Assembly (NCBI GenBank): GCA_964389025.1
Contig: CAYMCQ010000073.1
Span: 1 to 22,119 of the forward strand
Reading direction: 5' to 3'
From: CAYMCQ01 sp964389025
GTDB taxonomy: Bacteria > Verrucomicrobiota > Verrucomicrobiia > Limisphaerales > CAYMCQ01
DNA: 22,119 bases
In this document: piece by piece, positions 1 through 5,898 of the stretch
How positions within the stretch are numbered: the first letter of the stretch is position 1
Layout: every line of letters begins with the position of its first letter
The notes under the pieces: generated by a model
What the model was told of the DNA's origin: nothing
The model's input: the letters and a program-made list of their open reading frames with translations, nothing else
Database searches by the model: none
Made by a program: the position numbers and the translations under genes

Positions 1-1
1 G

Positions 2-1201
2 GAGCAGGGAATGGATTTGCGCAAGCAGCCCGACGCGCTTCAGCGAATCAAGGAAGAAGCCGAGAAAGCGAAGATCGCTTTGTCGAGCGCTCAACAATAC
101 GACATCAACCTGCCGTTCATCACGGCGGACGCGAGCGGGCCGAAGCACATCCAAAAAACTTTGACGCGCGCGAAGATGGAGCAGCTCACCGACGATCTTT
201 TCGAGCGCACCATCGGGCCGGTGAAAGCCTGCTTGAAAGANNNNNNNNNNGCCAGCAAGATTGACGAACTCGTTTTGGTCGGCGGCATGACCCGGATGCC
301 GCGCGTCGTCGAGACCGCGCACAAGCTCGTCAACAAACCGCCGCATCAAGGCGTGAATCCCGACGAAGTCGTCGCGGTCGGCGCGGGAATCCAAGGCGGC
401 GTGCTCAAAGGCGAAGTCAAAGACGTTCTCTTGCTCGATGTCACGCCGTTGTCGCTCGGCATCGAGACCCTGGGCGGAGTTTTCACGCGGCTCATCGAGC
501 GCAACACCACGATTCCGTCCCGCAAATCAGAAATTTTCTCGACCGCCAGCGACAACCAGCCCGGCGTCGAGATTCATGTTTTGCAAGGCGAGCGGCAGTT
601 CGCGCGCGACAACAAGACCATCGGCAAGTTTCATCTCACGGACATTCCGCCCGCGCCACGCGGCGTGCCGCAGATCGAGGTGACCTTCGACATTGACGCC
701 AACGGCATTTTACACGTCAACGCCAAGGACCTCGGCACGGGCAAGGAGCAGAAGATCACCATCACCGCGAGCAGCGGTCTCTCGAAGGACGAGGTCGAGA
801 AGATGCGCAAAGACGCCGAGTCGCATGCGGACGACGATAAGGCGCGGCTGGAAGAGATCCAGACGCGCAACGAAGCGGACAGCGCTGTTTATCGCTCCGA
901 AAAAATGCTCAAGGACAACGCCGACAAAATTTCCGGCGACGACAAGGGCAAGATTGAAACCGCGGTCAACGCCGTGAAGGAAGCATTGAAAGGCAGCGAC
1001 GCGGGCGCGATCAAAACCGCGAGCGAGAAGCTGAACGAAGCGTGGCAGGCGGTCTCGGCTGAACTTTACAAGGCCGCGTCCGCGAAAGCGCAGGCGGGAC
1101 AGGCGCAGCCGCAACCGGAATCTGGCGAGCCGAAGTCTGACGACAAGAAGAAGGACGAAGGCCCGATCATTGACGCAGAAGTTGTGGAAGAGAAGAAGTA
1201 A
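2..1201 (+). CDS. dnaK: Chaperone DnaK (Hsp70), 3' part; 5' end outside window and interrupted by an N gap
   Basis: This is the C-terminal two thirds of the ATP-driven Hsp70 chaperone that works with DnaJ and GrpE. The reading frame is already open at base 2, so the first ATG (base 11) is internal. The first residues, around GMDLRKQPDALQRIKEEAEK, match about residue 245 of E. coli DnaK. Visible landmarks are LVGGMTRMP and NPDEVVAVGAGIQGG at the end of the ATPase domain, the linker DVLLLDVTPLSLGIET, then the substrate-binding domain (IPSRKSEIFSTA, HVLQGER, GVPQIEVTFDIDANGILHV) and a helical lid. The tail is charged and ends in DAEVVEEKK, like the canonical EEV(D)-type acidic end of bacterial DnaK. 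Ten Ns at 241-250 leave the frame intact but hide three codons. A DUF1737-like gene follows 32 bp downstream, and groESL lies 0.6 kb further on. The identification is secure. Confidence 0.98.
   Translation, partial: EQGMDLRKQPDALQRIKEEAEKAKIALSSAQQYDINLPFITADASGPKHIQKTLTRAKMEQLTDDLFERTIGPVKACLKXXXXASKIDELVLVGGMTRMPRVVETAHKLVNKPPHQGVNPDEVVAVGAGIQGGVLKGEVKDVLLLDVTPLSLGIETLGGVFTRLIERNTTIPSRKSEIFSTASDNQPGVEIHVLQGERQFARDNKTIGKFHLTDIPPAPRGVPQIEVTFDIDANGILHVNAKDLGTGKEQKITITASSGLSKDEVEKMRKDAESHADDDKARLEEIQTRNEADSAVYRSEKMLKDNADKISGDDKGKIETAVNAVKEALKGSDAGAIKTASEKLNEAWQAVSAELYKAASAKAQAGQAQPQPESGEPKSDDKKKDEGPIIDAEVVEEKK
241..250. other. Run of 10 N (assembly gap) inside dnaK
   Basis: Ten unresolved bases lie within the dnaK ATPase domain, between ...KACLK(D/E) and ASKIDELVLVGG. 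The frame is preserved across the gap. DnaK proteins usually have five residues between the conserved D of KDAG and the S of the SDID-like motif. Only four fit here, so the real gap may be 13 rather than 10 bases. Confidence 0.95.
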
Positions 1202-1233
1202 GTTCCCACGAACCCTAGAACCAGCAATCAGCT

Positions 1234-1416
1234 ATGAACCAAATTACAGACTACAAAACCGTGTCTGCGTCAAATCCAACTGGTTTGGATGCAGAAGTGA
1301 ACAGGCTTCTCCAGCAAGGTTGGCGAATTTTTGGCAGCCCTTACGTCTTGAGTCGTGATCATCCGGGCAGCATCTGTCAGGCGATGGTCCGAAATGAAAC
1401 TCCAAAGAGTTCGTGA
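1234..1416 (+). CDS. Small DUF1737-like protein
   Basis: A 60-residue protein. The core YKTVSASNPTGLDAEVNRLLQQGWRIFGSP followed by a C-terminal QAMVR strand resembles the DUF1737 pattern (YKVVSxxxxxxLexxVNxlLxeGWexyGsp...QAlvk). The function of that family is unknown to me. The protein is predicted to be small, soluble and alpha/beta. It starts 32 bp after the dnaK stop on the same strand, with no clear Shine-Dalgarno sequence, so it could be transcribed by read-through from dnaK. The family match rests on pattern memory, not a search. Confidence 0.72.
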   Translation: MNQITDYKTVSASNPTGLDAEVNRLLQQGWRIFGSPYVLSRDHPGSICQAMVRNETPKSS

Positions 1417-1497
1417 CCGACAGAACCGGTTATGGGTTAAACTTTAAATTTTTCAAGTCGAACAATGAACCAAACCAAAAACATTGAAACGCGCCGA

Positions 1498-1722
1498 CAT
1501 CCCGAAGGGATGCCAGAAATTAGCCGGGGGTTGAGAGAGTCCGCGAGCGACACCCCCGGTGTCGTGCGTTTTATTGTCACCACCTTGAAAGGGTGGCAGA
1601 ATCGTCGTTCGGAAATTTCTCGCACCCTTTCAGGGTGCAAAAATTTATCAAACCTTTTCCGGGGGTATCACCCGCTGTCGCGTGTTCAACCCCCGGCTAA
1701 TTTCTGGCAACCCGTCGGGTTG
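1498..1722. repeat. Composite inverted repeat with nested hairpins
   Basis: A perfect 23-base inverted repeat is formed by 1512-1534 and 1686-1708 (core GCCAGAAATTAGCCGGGGG and its complement). It extends imperfectly so that 1498-1559 mirrors 1659-1722. Each end carries its own small palindrome: CATCCCGAAGGGATG at 1498-1512 and CAACCCGTCGGGTTG at 1708-1722. Two more related hairpins lie in the centre: CCACCTTGAAAGGGTGGC at 1580-1597 and GCACCCTTTCAGGGTGC at 1622-1638. The whole looks like a mosaic of one short palindrome family, non-coding, sitting between genes. Confidence 0.85.
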
Positions 1723-1756
1723 CTTCAGATGGCGCAGGCGCGAACATAAAAATTTT

Positions 1757-1776
1757 CCCGCCGCTCGGGCGGCGGG
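1757..1776. other. GC-rich hairpin ahead of groES
   Basis: CCCGCCGC (1757-1764) and GCGGCGGG (1769-1776) form a perfect 8-bp stem with a TCGG loop, 44 bases before the groES ATG. It could be a transcript 5' hairpin, or the end of an upstream transcript (there is no T tract on the plus strand, so it is a poor intrinsic terminator in that direction). Its role is not known. Confidence 0.5.
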
Positions 1777-1820
1777 AGTTGATTACAACAAACAACAAAA
1801 ACAAAAACGAAAACAAACCT

Positions 1821-2114
1821 ATGGCACTAAACGTAAAACCCCTCGGCGACCGGATTCTGGTTGAAGCCGTCGAAGAGAAGGAAGTCAAAAAGGGCGGCAT
1901 CATCATCCCCGATTCCGCGAAGGAAAAGCCGATGGAGAGCATCATCATCGCGCTCGGCACCGGCAAAACAAACGACGACGGAAAAAAAATTCCGTTCGAA
2001 GTCAAAAAAGGCGACCGCGTCCTCGTCAGCAAATACGGCGGCACGGAAATCAAACTCGACGGCAAGGAATACAAAATCCTCAGCACGGATGACATCCTTG
2101 CGATCCTCAACTGA
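1821..2114 (+). CDS. groES: Co-chaperonin GroES (Hsp10)
   Basis: The lid protein that caps the GroEL ring and encloses folding substrates. The 97-residue length is typical of the family. The N-terminal MALNVKPLGDRILVEAVEEKE, the mobile loop with KKGGIIIPDSAKEKP (GGIIIP being the GroEL-contact motif), and KKGDRVLVSKYGGTEIKLDGKEYKILSTDDILAIL are all canonical. I use the ATG at 1821, because upstream in-frame codons are a low-complexity TNNKNKNENK run with no GroES similarity. The leader is A/C-rich with no Shine-Dalgarno sequence. groEL follows 37 bp downstream on the same strand, forming the usual groESL operon. Confidence 0.98.
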   Translation: MALNVKPLGDRILVEAVEEKEVKKGGIIIPDSAKEKPMESIIIALGTGKTNDDGKKIPFEVKKGDRVLVSKYGGTEIKLDGKEYKILSTDDILAILN

Positions 2115-2151
2115 TCCGATTCACCAACAAACAATCAACTAACAAAAAATT

Positions 2152-3795
2152 ATGGCAGCAAAACAATTACTATTCGATGAAGCCGCACGGCAGGCGATCC
2201 TGCGCGGTGTGGCCAAACTCTCCCGCGCCGTCACGGCGACGCTCGGCCCGAAAGGCCGCAACGTCGTTCTCGACAAAAAATTCGGCTCGCCGACCGTCAC
2301 CAAGGACGGCGTGACCGTGGCGAAGGAGATCGAACTCGAAGACGCCTACGAAAACATGGGCGCGCAAATGGTCCGCGAAGTCGCGAGCCGCACCAGCGAC
2401 AACGCCGGTGACGGAACGACGACCGCGACGGTTCTCGCCGAGGCGATTTATCGCGAAGGTTTGAAGTTCGTCACGGCTGGTGGAAATCCCATCGGCATTC
2501 AACGCGGCATCAACAAGGCCGTTGAATCCGCCGTCGGTCATCTCGACAAGATCGCCAAGAAGGTCAAGGACAAGGAAGAGATCAAGCAGGTCGCGACCGT
2601 TTCAGCGAACTGGGACGATACCATCGGCGAAATCATTGCCGACGCGATGGACAAAGTTGGCAAGGACGGAACGATCACCGTCGAGGAAGCCAAGTCCATC
2701 GAGACGACGCTCGAAGTCGTGGAAGGAATGCAGTTCGACAAAGGTTATTTGTCGCCGTATTTCGTCACGAACGCCGAGACGATGGAAGCGAAGCTCGAAG
2801 ACGCTTACGTTTTGAATTACGAAAAGAAGATCAGCAGCTTGAAGGATTTACTCCCGCTGCTTGAAAAAGTCGCGAAGATCGGCAAACCGCTGTTGATCAT
2901 CTCGGAAGAAGTCGAAGGCGAAGCGCTCGCGACTCTCGTGGTGAACAAATTGCGCGGCACGATCAACGTCTGCGCCGTCAAAGCGCCGGGCTTCGGCGAT
3001 CGCCGCAAGGCCATGATGGAAGACATCGCCATCCTGACGGGCGGCAAGTTCATCAGCGAAGACCTCGGCATCAAGCTTGAGAGCATCGGGCTCGAAGATT
3101 TGGGCCGCGCCAAGAGCATCGTCGTGGACAAGGAAAACACGACCATTGTCGAAGGCGCTGGCAAATCGTCTGACATCCAAGGCCGCGTGAATCAAATCCG
3201 CCGCCAGATCGAAGAGACGACGAGCGATTACGACAAGGAAAAGTTGCAAGAACGCCTGGCGAAATTGGCCGGTGGTGTGGCTGTCATCAACGTCGGCGCT
3301 GCGACCGAGACCGAAATGAAGGAAAAGAAGGCTCGTGTCGAAGACGCTTTGCACGCGACTCGCGCTGCTGTCGAAGAAGGGATTGTTCCCGGCGGCGGCG
3401 TTGCGCTGATCCGTTGCATCGCAGCGATCGAAGCCACCAAGGGCGCGAATGAAGACGAAACCATCGGCGTCGGAATCATCCGTCGCGCGATTGAATCGCC
3501 ACTTCGCGCGCTCGCAGGGAATGCCGGCGTGGAAGGCAGCGTCATCGTCGAGCAGGTCAAGAAGTCCAAGGGCAACGAAGGTTACAACGTCGCCACGGGC
3601 GAATTTGAAGACCTTGTGAAAGCCGGCGTGGTTGACCCGAAGAAGGTCACCCGCTCTGCGCTGCAAAACGCGGCCAGCATCGCGGGCTTGTTGCTCACGA
3701 CCGAATGCCTTATCACCGAGATCCCGGAGAAGGACAAGAAACCGGCCGGTGACCCGCACGGACACGGCGGCGGCATGGGCGGAATGGATTACTAA
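2152..3795 (+). CDS. groEL: Chaperonin GroEL (Hsp60)
   Basis: A 547-residue chaperonin subunit that forms the double heptameric ring and folds proteins with GroES and ATP. The nucleotide site is intact: KDGVT with D52, GDGTTTATVLAEA with D87, and VEDALHATRAAVEEG with D398, all at E. coli numbering. The apical domain (KGYLSPYFVTN, PLLIISEEVEGEALATLVVNKLRGT) and the C-terminal GGMGGM tail (HGHGGGMGGMDY) are present. The start is the ATG at 2152, preceded by an A-rich leader with no Shine-Dalgarno sequence, as for groES. A repeat element begins right after the stop codon and a terminator follows at 3861. No defect is visible. Confidence 0.99.
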   Translation: MAAKQLLFDEAARQAILRGVAKLSRAVTATLGPKGRNVVLDKKFGSPTVTKDGVTVAKEIELEDAYENMGAQMVREVASRTSDNAGDGTTTATVLAEAIYREGLKFVTAGGNPIGIQRGINKAVESAVGHLDKIAKKVKDKEEIKQVATVSANWDDTIGEIIADAMDKVGKDGTITVEEAKSIETTLEVVEGMQFDKGYLSPYFVTNAETMEAKLEDAYVLNYEKKISSLKDLLPLLEKVAKIGKPLLIISEEVEGEALATLVVNKLRGTINVCAVKAPGFGDRRKAMMEDIAILTGGKFISEDLGIKLESIGLEDLGRAKSIVVDKENTTIVEGAGKSSDIQGRVNQIRRQIEETTSDYDKEKLQERLAKLAGGVAVINVGAATETEMKEKKARVEDALHATRAAVEEGIVPGGGVALIRCIAAIEATKGANEDETIGVGIIRRAIESPLRALAGNAGVEGSVIVEQVKKSKGNEGYNVATGEFEDLVKAGVVDPKKVTRSALQNAASIAGLLLTTECLITEIPEKDKKPAGDPHGHGGGMGGMDY

Positions 3796-3847
3796 GGTAG
3801 GGACGACCTGCGGGTCGTCCGTGGTCGCGCAGCAGCGCGATCCTACC
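3796..3847. repeat. Palindromic element abutting the groEL stop
   Basis: Beginning the base after the groEL TAA, GGTAGG...CCTACC ends enclose two hairpins: GGACGACC-TGCG-GGTCGTCC (3801-3820) and TCGCGC-AGCA-GCGCGA (3825-3840). It is about 52 bp, bounded by short inverted termini, and resembles the stop-codon-proximal elements elsewhere in the window. It could act as a 3' stability structure for the groEL transcript. Confidence 0.75.
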
Positions 3848-3860
3848 GTTCAGAAAATCA

Positions 3861-3898
3861 GAGCGAGGCTGGAAGAAATTCCAGCCTCGCTCATTTTA
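3861..3898 (+). terminator. Terminator-like hairpin downstream of groEL
   Basis: A perfect 14-bp stem, GAGCGAGGCTGGAA (3861-3874) with TTCCAGCCTCGCTC (3879-3892), has a GAAA loop and is followed by ATTTTACT. The U tract is short, so termination may be leaky. A near-identical hairpin with a better U tract is at 5791-5826. Confidence 0.75.
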
Positions 3899-3937
3899 CT
3901 CTAACAACAGTAATTAGAAGTAATAAGTAAAAAGTTG

Positions 3938-3965
3938 TTGACAGTGCGAGTAATTTTGTTAGGCT
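3938..3965 (+). promoter_or_regulatory. Possible sigma-70-type promoter for the 3979 gene pair
   Basis: A perfect TTGACA (3938-3943) is separated by 16 bp from TAGGCT (3960-3965), 13 bases before the ATG at 3979. The -10 match is weak (3 of 6). The surrounding sequence is AT-rich. Position and the -35 box favour it, but it is only a candidate. Confidence 0.35.
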
Positions 3966-3978
3966 TGCCGGCAAACCT

Positions 3979-4623
3979 ATGAAAGATCGAATTGAAACCC
4001 TCTTAACCAAAATCGGAAAAGTGATGCAGAAACATTTAGCGGAAAAAAAATATGGTGCGGTAGCTCATACTTCACGGTTATTGGAACGGATTCATGCATT
4101 GCAGAAGCAATACTCCAATTTTGAACACGACTTGGTTGACATCGAATCCGAAGCAAAGAAACTCGATTCCGGAAAAGACAACGGCCACGAGACACCGTTG
4201 CGCTTCTCAATGTCGGAGCGCCGGACCGGTCGAGCTGAACCCCAAACAATTCAGATTTCGATTGATTGGAAGCTAAATGGCCGAAACAAACAGCGAGAAG
4301 AATTTTCATTTGCGAAAGCAACTGATTCGATGGTTGAGTTCGTCAGCAGAGTAGTCGAGGCGTTTGGAGACGCCGCGTTACAAAAGCTTGTCGAGTTCCG
4401 AGTCAATCGTGGCCCGCTGCTTTCGCGATTTCCTGAAAGAGATTTTAGGAGTTACCAATACAAAAAGCTCCCCAACACTGACTATTTTCTTCTCACACAC
4501 AGCTCGACACCCGAAAAAGTTGAAGTTTTAAAAAAGATCGTGCGGGCGGTTGGATTCATCCCTGGCTCGGTTGAAATCAAAGCCGTAAATCGGTTTAACG
4601 CTCTAAAGGACTTCCAATTATGA
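3979..4623 (+). CDS. Uncharacterised 214-residue protein, first gene of an overlapping pair
   Basis: I do not recognise this protein with confidence. The N-terminal 65 residues are charged and helical (IETLLTKIGKVMQKHLAEKKYGAV...), possibly coiled coil. A more compact C-terminal part from about residue 85 has alternating strand/helix character and includes SYQYKKLPNTDYFLLTHSST followed by PEKVEVLKKIV. That THSST/PEK pattern resembles a small domain I associate with the ends of some restriction-type or nuclease-associated proteins, but this is a weak memory only. There is no signal peptide or membrane segment. The stop overlaps the next start (ATGA at 4620), so the two products are probably translationally coupled. 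Base composition is clearly more AT-rich than in neighbours, suggesting later acquisition. There is no Shine-Dalgarno sequence. Confidence 0.7.
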   Translation: MKDRIETLLTKIGKVMQKHLAEKKYGAVAHTSRLLERIHALQKQYSNFEHDLVDIESEAKKLDSGKDNGHETPLRFSMSERRTGRAEPQTIQISIDWKLNGRNKQREEFSFAKATDSMVEFVSRVVEAFGDAALQKLVEFRVNRGPLLSRFPERDFRSYQYKKLPNTDYFLLTHSSTPEKVEVLKKIVRAVGFIPGSVEIKAVNRFNALKDFQL

Positions 4624-4847
4624 ATGACGTAAAAGTATCAGTTTCGGAAAACGACAAATACATTGCGGCGATGGCTAGAGCGCTAGCCTTTGCAGTCGCC
4701 GGACAGTCCTCCGTAGCTGGAGCAACGGAACAGTTTTTGAAAAATAACGGCTACATTGTAATGCATTTCCAGTCAGATCTCCAAGTTGTGGAGTTTCGAA
4801 GAGTGCTTTCCAAACATTTGGCAACCGTTGCCAGAATCGTGGAGTGA
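4620..4847 (+). CDS. Uncharacterised 75-residue protein, second gene of an overlapping pair
   Basis: A small soluble protein with no family I can name. It contains an Ala-rich helical stretch (YIAAMARALAFAVAGQSSVAGA) followed by FLKNNGYIVMHFQSDLQVVEFRRVL and a helical end. The start ATG shares bases with the stop of the upstream 214-residue gene (ATGA), which is the main argument that it is real. Its small size, tight coupling to a larger unknown partner and AT-rich composition fit an accessory two-gene module. Its function is not assigned. Confidence 0.6.
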   Translation: MNDVKVSVSENDKYIAAMARALAFAVAGQSSVAGATEQFLKNNGYIVMHFQSDLQVVEFRRVLSKHLATVARIVE

Positions 4848-4887
4848 CAGACTTGCCCAACCGCTTCGTATTAATTAACTTTCAGCC

Positions 4888-5076
4888 GTGAAATCCTTGC
4901 AGGAAATTGAAGAAGCCATCGCTCGATTGCCTTCCGACGCGCGCCGCCAACTTGTTCAAGACATGCCTGCGCTTTGCCCCGACGTTTTTCCAGCCGACGG
5001 TTGGGACGCCATTCTCCGCGACAACTCGCCGCGCCCAGCGCTCAAATCGCTGCTCGATCAACTGGATGCCGAGTAG
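4888..5076 (+). CDS. Small antitoxin-like protein, apparently without a toxin
   Basis: A 62-residue protein starting at GTG. It has an N-terminal helix, IEEAIARLPSDARRQLVQDM, followed by DVFPADGWDAILRDNSPRPA and LKSLLDQLDAE. This layout (an IEEAIxxLP helix, then a D-W-rich linker and an LLDE-type end) is common among short antitoxins that precede RelE/ParE-family toxins. Here no complete toxin ORF follows. The next 130 bases have only short frames, some with fragments reminiscent of the toxin's NPxHPSLxF segment, so the toxin may have decayed. Regulation by autorepression would be expected for such modules but no operator is obvious. The family call is tentative. Confidence 0.55.
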   Translation: MKSLQEIEEAIARLPSDARRQLVQDMPALCPDVFPADGWDAILRDNSPRPALKSLLDQLDAE

Positions 5077-5160
5077 AAGAATTTGACCGACGTTTCCCGA
5101 AGTGAACTTTGGCGAAAGCGCCATGCCCCACGCAGCCTCGTTTTTTTGTCTGAAAATAGT

Positions 5161-5201
5161 TGTCAAGAATGCTTGACACATGACAAGGATGCTTTACACT
5201 G
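5161..5201 (+). promoter_or_regulatory. Promoter with tandem palindromic operator for the membrane protein-XRE operon
   Basis: TGTCAAG-AATG-CTTGACA (5161-5178) is a perfect 7-bp palindrome. Two bases later comes a second, degenerate copy, TGACAAGGATGCTTTACA (5181-5198), giving a 20-bp repeat spacing or two helical turns. The right arm of the first supplies a consensus -35 (TTGACA, 5173-5178). The second overlaps a -10 (TACACT, 5195-5200) after a 16-bp spacer. Transcription would begin about 5207, at the ATG of 5208, so the mRNA may be leaderless. The obvious ligand is the XRE regulator encoded by the operon itself (autorepression). Confidence 0.72.
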
Positions 5202-5207
5202 CGAAAT

Positions 5208-5579
5208 ATGAAATGTAATTCAAAATACACATTACGATTGATTGTCGGATTCACTGGATATGCGCTGGGGCTTGTGGCACTGAATCACTTTTACTCCGAG
5301 ACATCGCCGCACAAATACTGGCTGGTTCTGCTGCCGTTGCTGCCCATGATTTATCTGGCCGCGACCATCATCCGCTACGTCAGTGAGTTGGATGAGATGT
5401 GGCGAAAGATCATCACGGAGGCAGCGGCGTTTTCCGGCATCGCCACGGGCTTTACCTGTTTCACTTACTTGTTCATCCGTGACATGGGCGCGCCGGAATT
5501 TCACGGGGAATGGGCGTTCTACATCATGTGGGCCTACTATGGGATCGGGGCGTTCTTTTCATGGCGGAGGTATAAATGA
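5208..5579 (+). CDS. Small four-helix membrane protein, partner of an XRE regulator
   Basis: A 123-residue protein with four predicted membrane segments at about residues 11-28, 37-57, 70-91 and 101-118, and little else. I know no defined function for it. Proteins of this layout are often encoded directly before a short COG1476-type XRE regulator, as here, where the stop overlaps the next ATG (ATGA at 5576). The tandem operator and promoter lie immediately upstream, possibly making the transcript leaderless. It may be the physiological output or a sensor for the regulator, but that is inference. Confidence 0.82.
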   Translation: MKCNSKYTLRLIVGFTGYALGLVALNHFYSETSPHKYWLVLLPLLPMIYLAATIIRYVSELDEMWRKIITEAAAFSGIATGFTCFTYLFIRDMGAPEFHGEWAFYIMWAYYGIGAFFSWRRYK

Positions 5580-5773
5580 AAAATCGTCTGCGCGAACTGC
5601 GCGCGACGAAGGAATGGTCGCAGTCCGATCTGGCGGACAAACTCGGTGTCTCGCGCCAGACCGTGAACGCCATCGAGACGGAAAAATATGACCCAAGCCT
5701 GCCGCTGGCTTTCAAAGCCGCGCGGCTTTTCAAGCTGCGCATCGAAGAGGTTTTTGAACCGGAAAAGGATTGA
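5576..5773 (+). CDS. XRE-family transcriptional regulator (COG1476 type)
   Basis: A 65-residue protein that is almost entirely one Cro/C1-type helix-turn-helix: MKNRLRELRATKEWSQSDLA, then DKLGVSRQTVNAIETEKYDP and PLAFKAARLFKLRIEEVFEP. The HTH spans about residues 14-35. This short form, with a C-terminal IEEVFEPE, is typical of the COG1476 group of minimal regulators. It overlaps the upstream membrane-protein gene by four bases and is followed by a strong terminator. The tandem palindromes before the operon are probably its binding sites. Confidence 0.93.
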   Translation: MKNRLRELRATKEWSQSDLADKLGVSRQTVNAIETEKYDPSLPLAFKAARLFKLRIEEVFEPEKD

Positions 5774-5790
5774 CCGAAGCCACGGATCAA

Positions 5791-5826
5791 GAGCGAGGCT
5801 GGAAGCAATTCCAGCCTCGTTTTTTC
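5791..5826 (+). terminator. Intrinsic terminator after the XRE gene
   Basis: A stem of CGAGGCTGGAA (5794-5804) with TTCCAGCCTCG (5809-5819), loop GCAA, is followed by TTTTTT (5820-5825). It is a near-duplicate of the hairpin after groEL (3861-3892), sharing the GAGCGAGGCTGGAAG left arm and TTCCAGCCTCG right arm. It lies 17 bases past the XRE stop. Confidence 0.88.
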
Positions 5827-5898
5827 TGGAATGCGTGGTTCAGCGAAGCGCGGCTGGCCTTCCATTTGCTCTTATCCAGCCTGCTGGCAATGCTGAAA

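Larger units (their letters stand above)
1417..1820. other. Gene-free spacer between the DUF1737-like gene and groES
   Basis: This stretch of about 400 bases holds the composite inverted repeat at 1498-1722, a GC hairpin at 1757-1776 and an A/C-rich leader before groES. An ORF of 94 codons (1465-1749) runs through it, but its translation simply follows the repeat (GMPEISRGLRESASDTPG), so I do not call it a gene. I see no CIRCE operator (TTAGCACTC-N9-GAGTGCTAA), which often precedes groESL, and no convincing sigma-70 promoter. Confidence 0.7.

Noticed and set aside
1498..1722. CRISPR array, suggested by the repeated short palindromes
   Set aside because: The units are few, vary in sequence and have no regular spacers. 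No cas gene is nearby.
1465..1749. 94-codon ORF after the DUF1737-like gene
   Set aside because: Its translation follows the inverted repeat and its hairpins. There is no domain, no Shine-Dalgarno sequence, and it is far better explained as repeat DNA.
1750..1820. CIRCE/HrcA operator before groES
   Set aside because: I looked for TTAGCACTC and GAGTGCTAA and found neither.
2848..3765. 305-codon minus-strand ORF opposite groEL
   Set aside because: Antisense shadow of a highly conserved gene in GC-rich codons. The protein has no recognisable motif.
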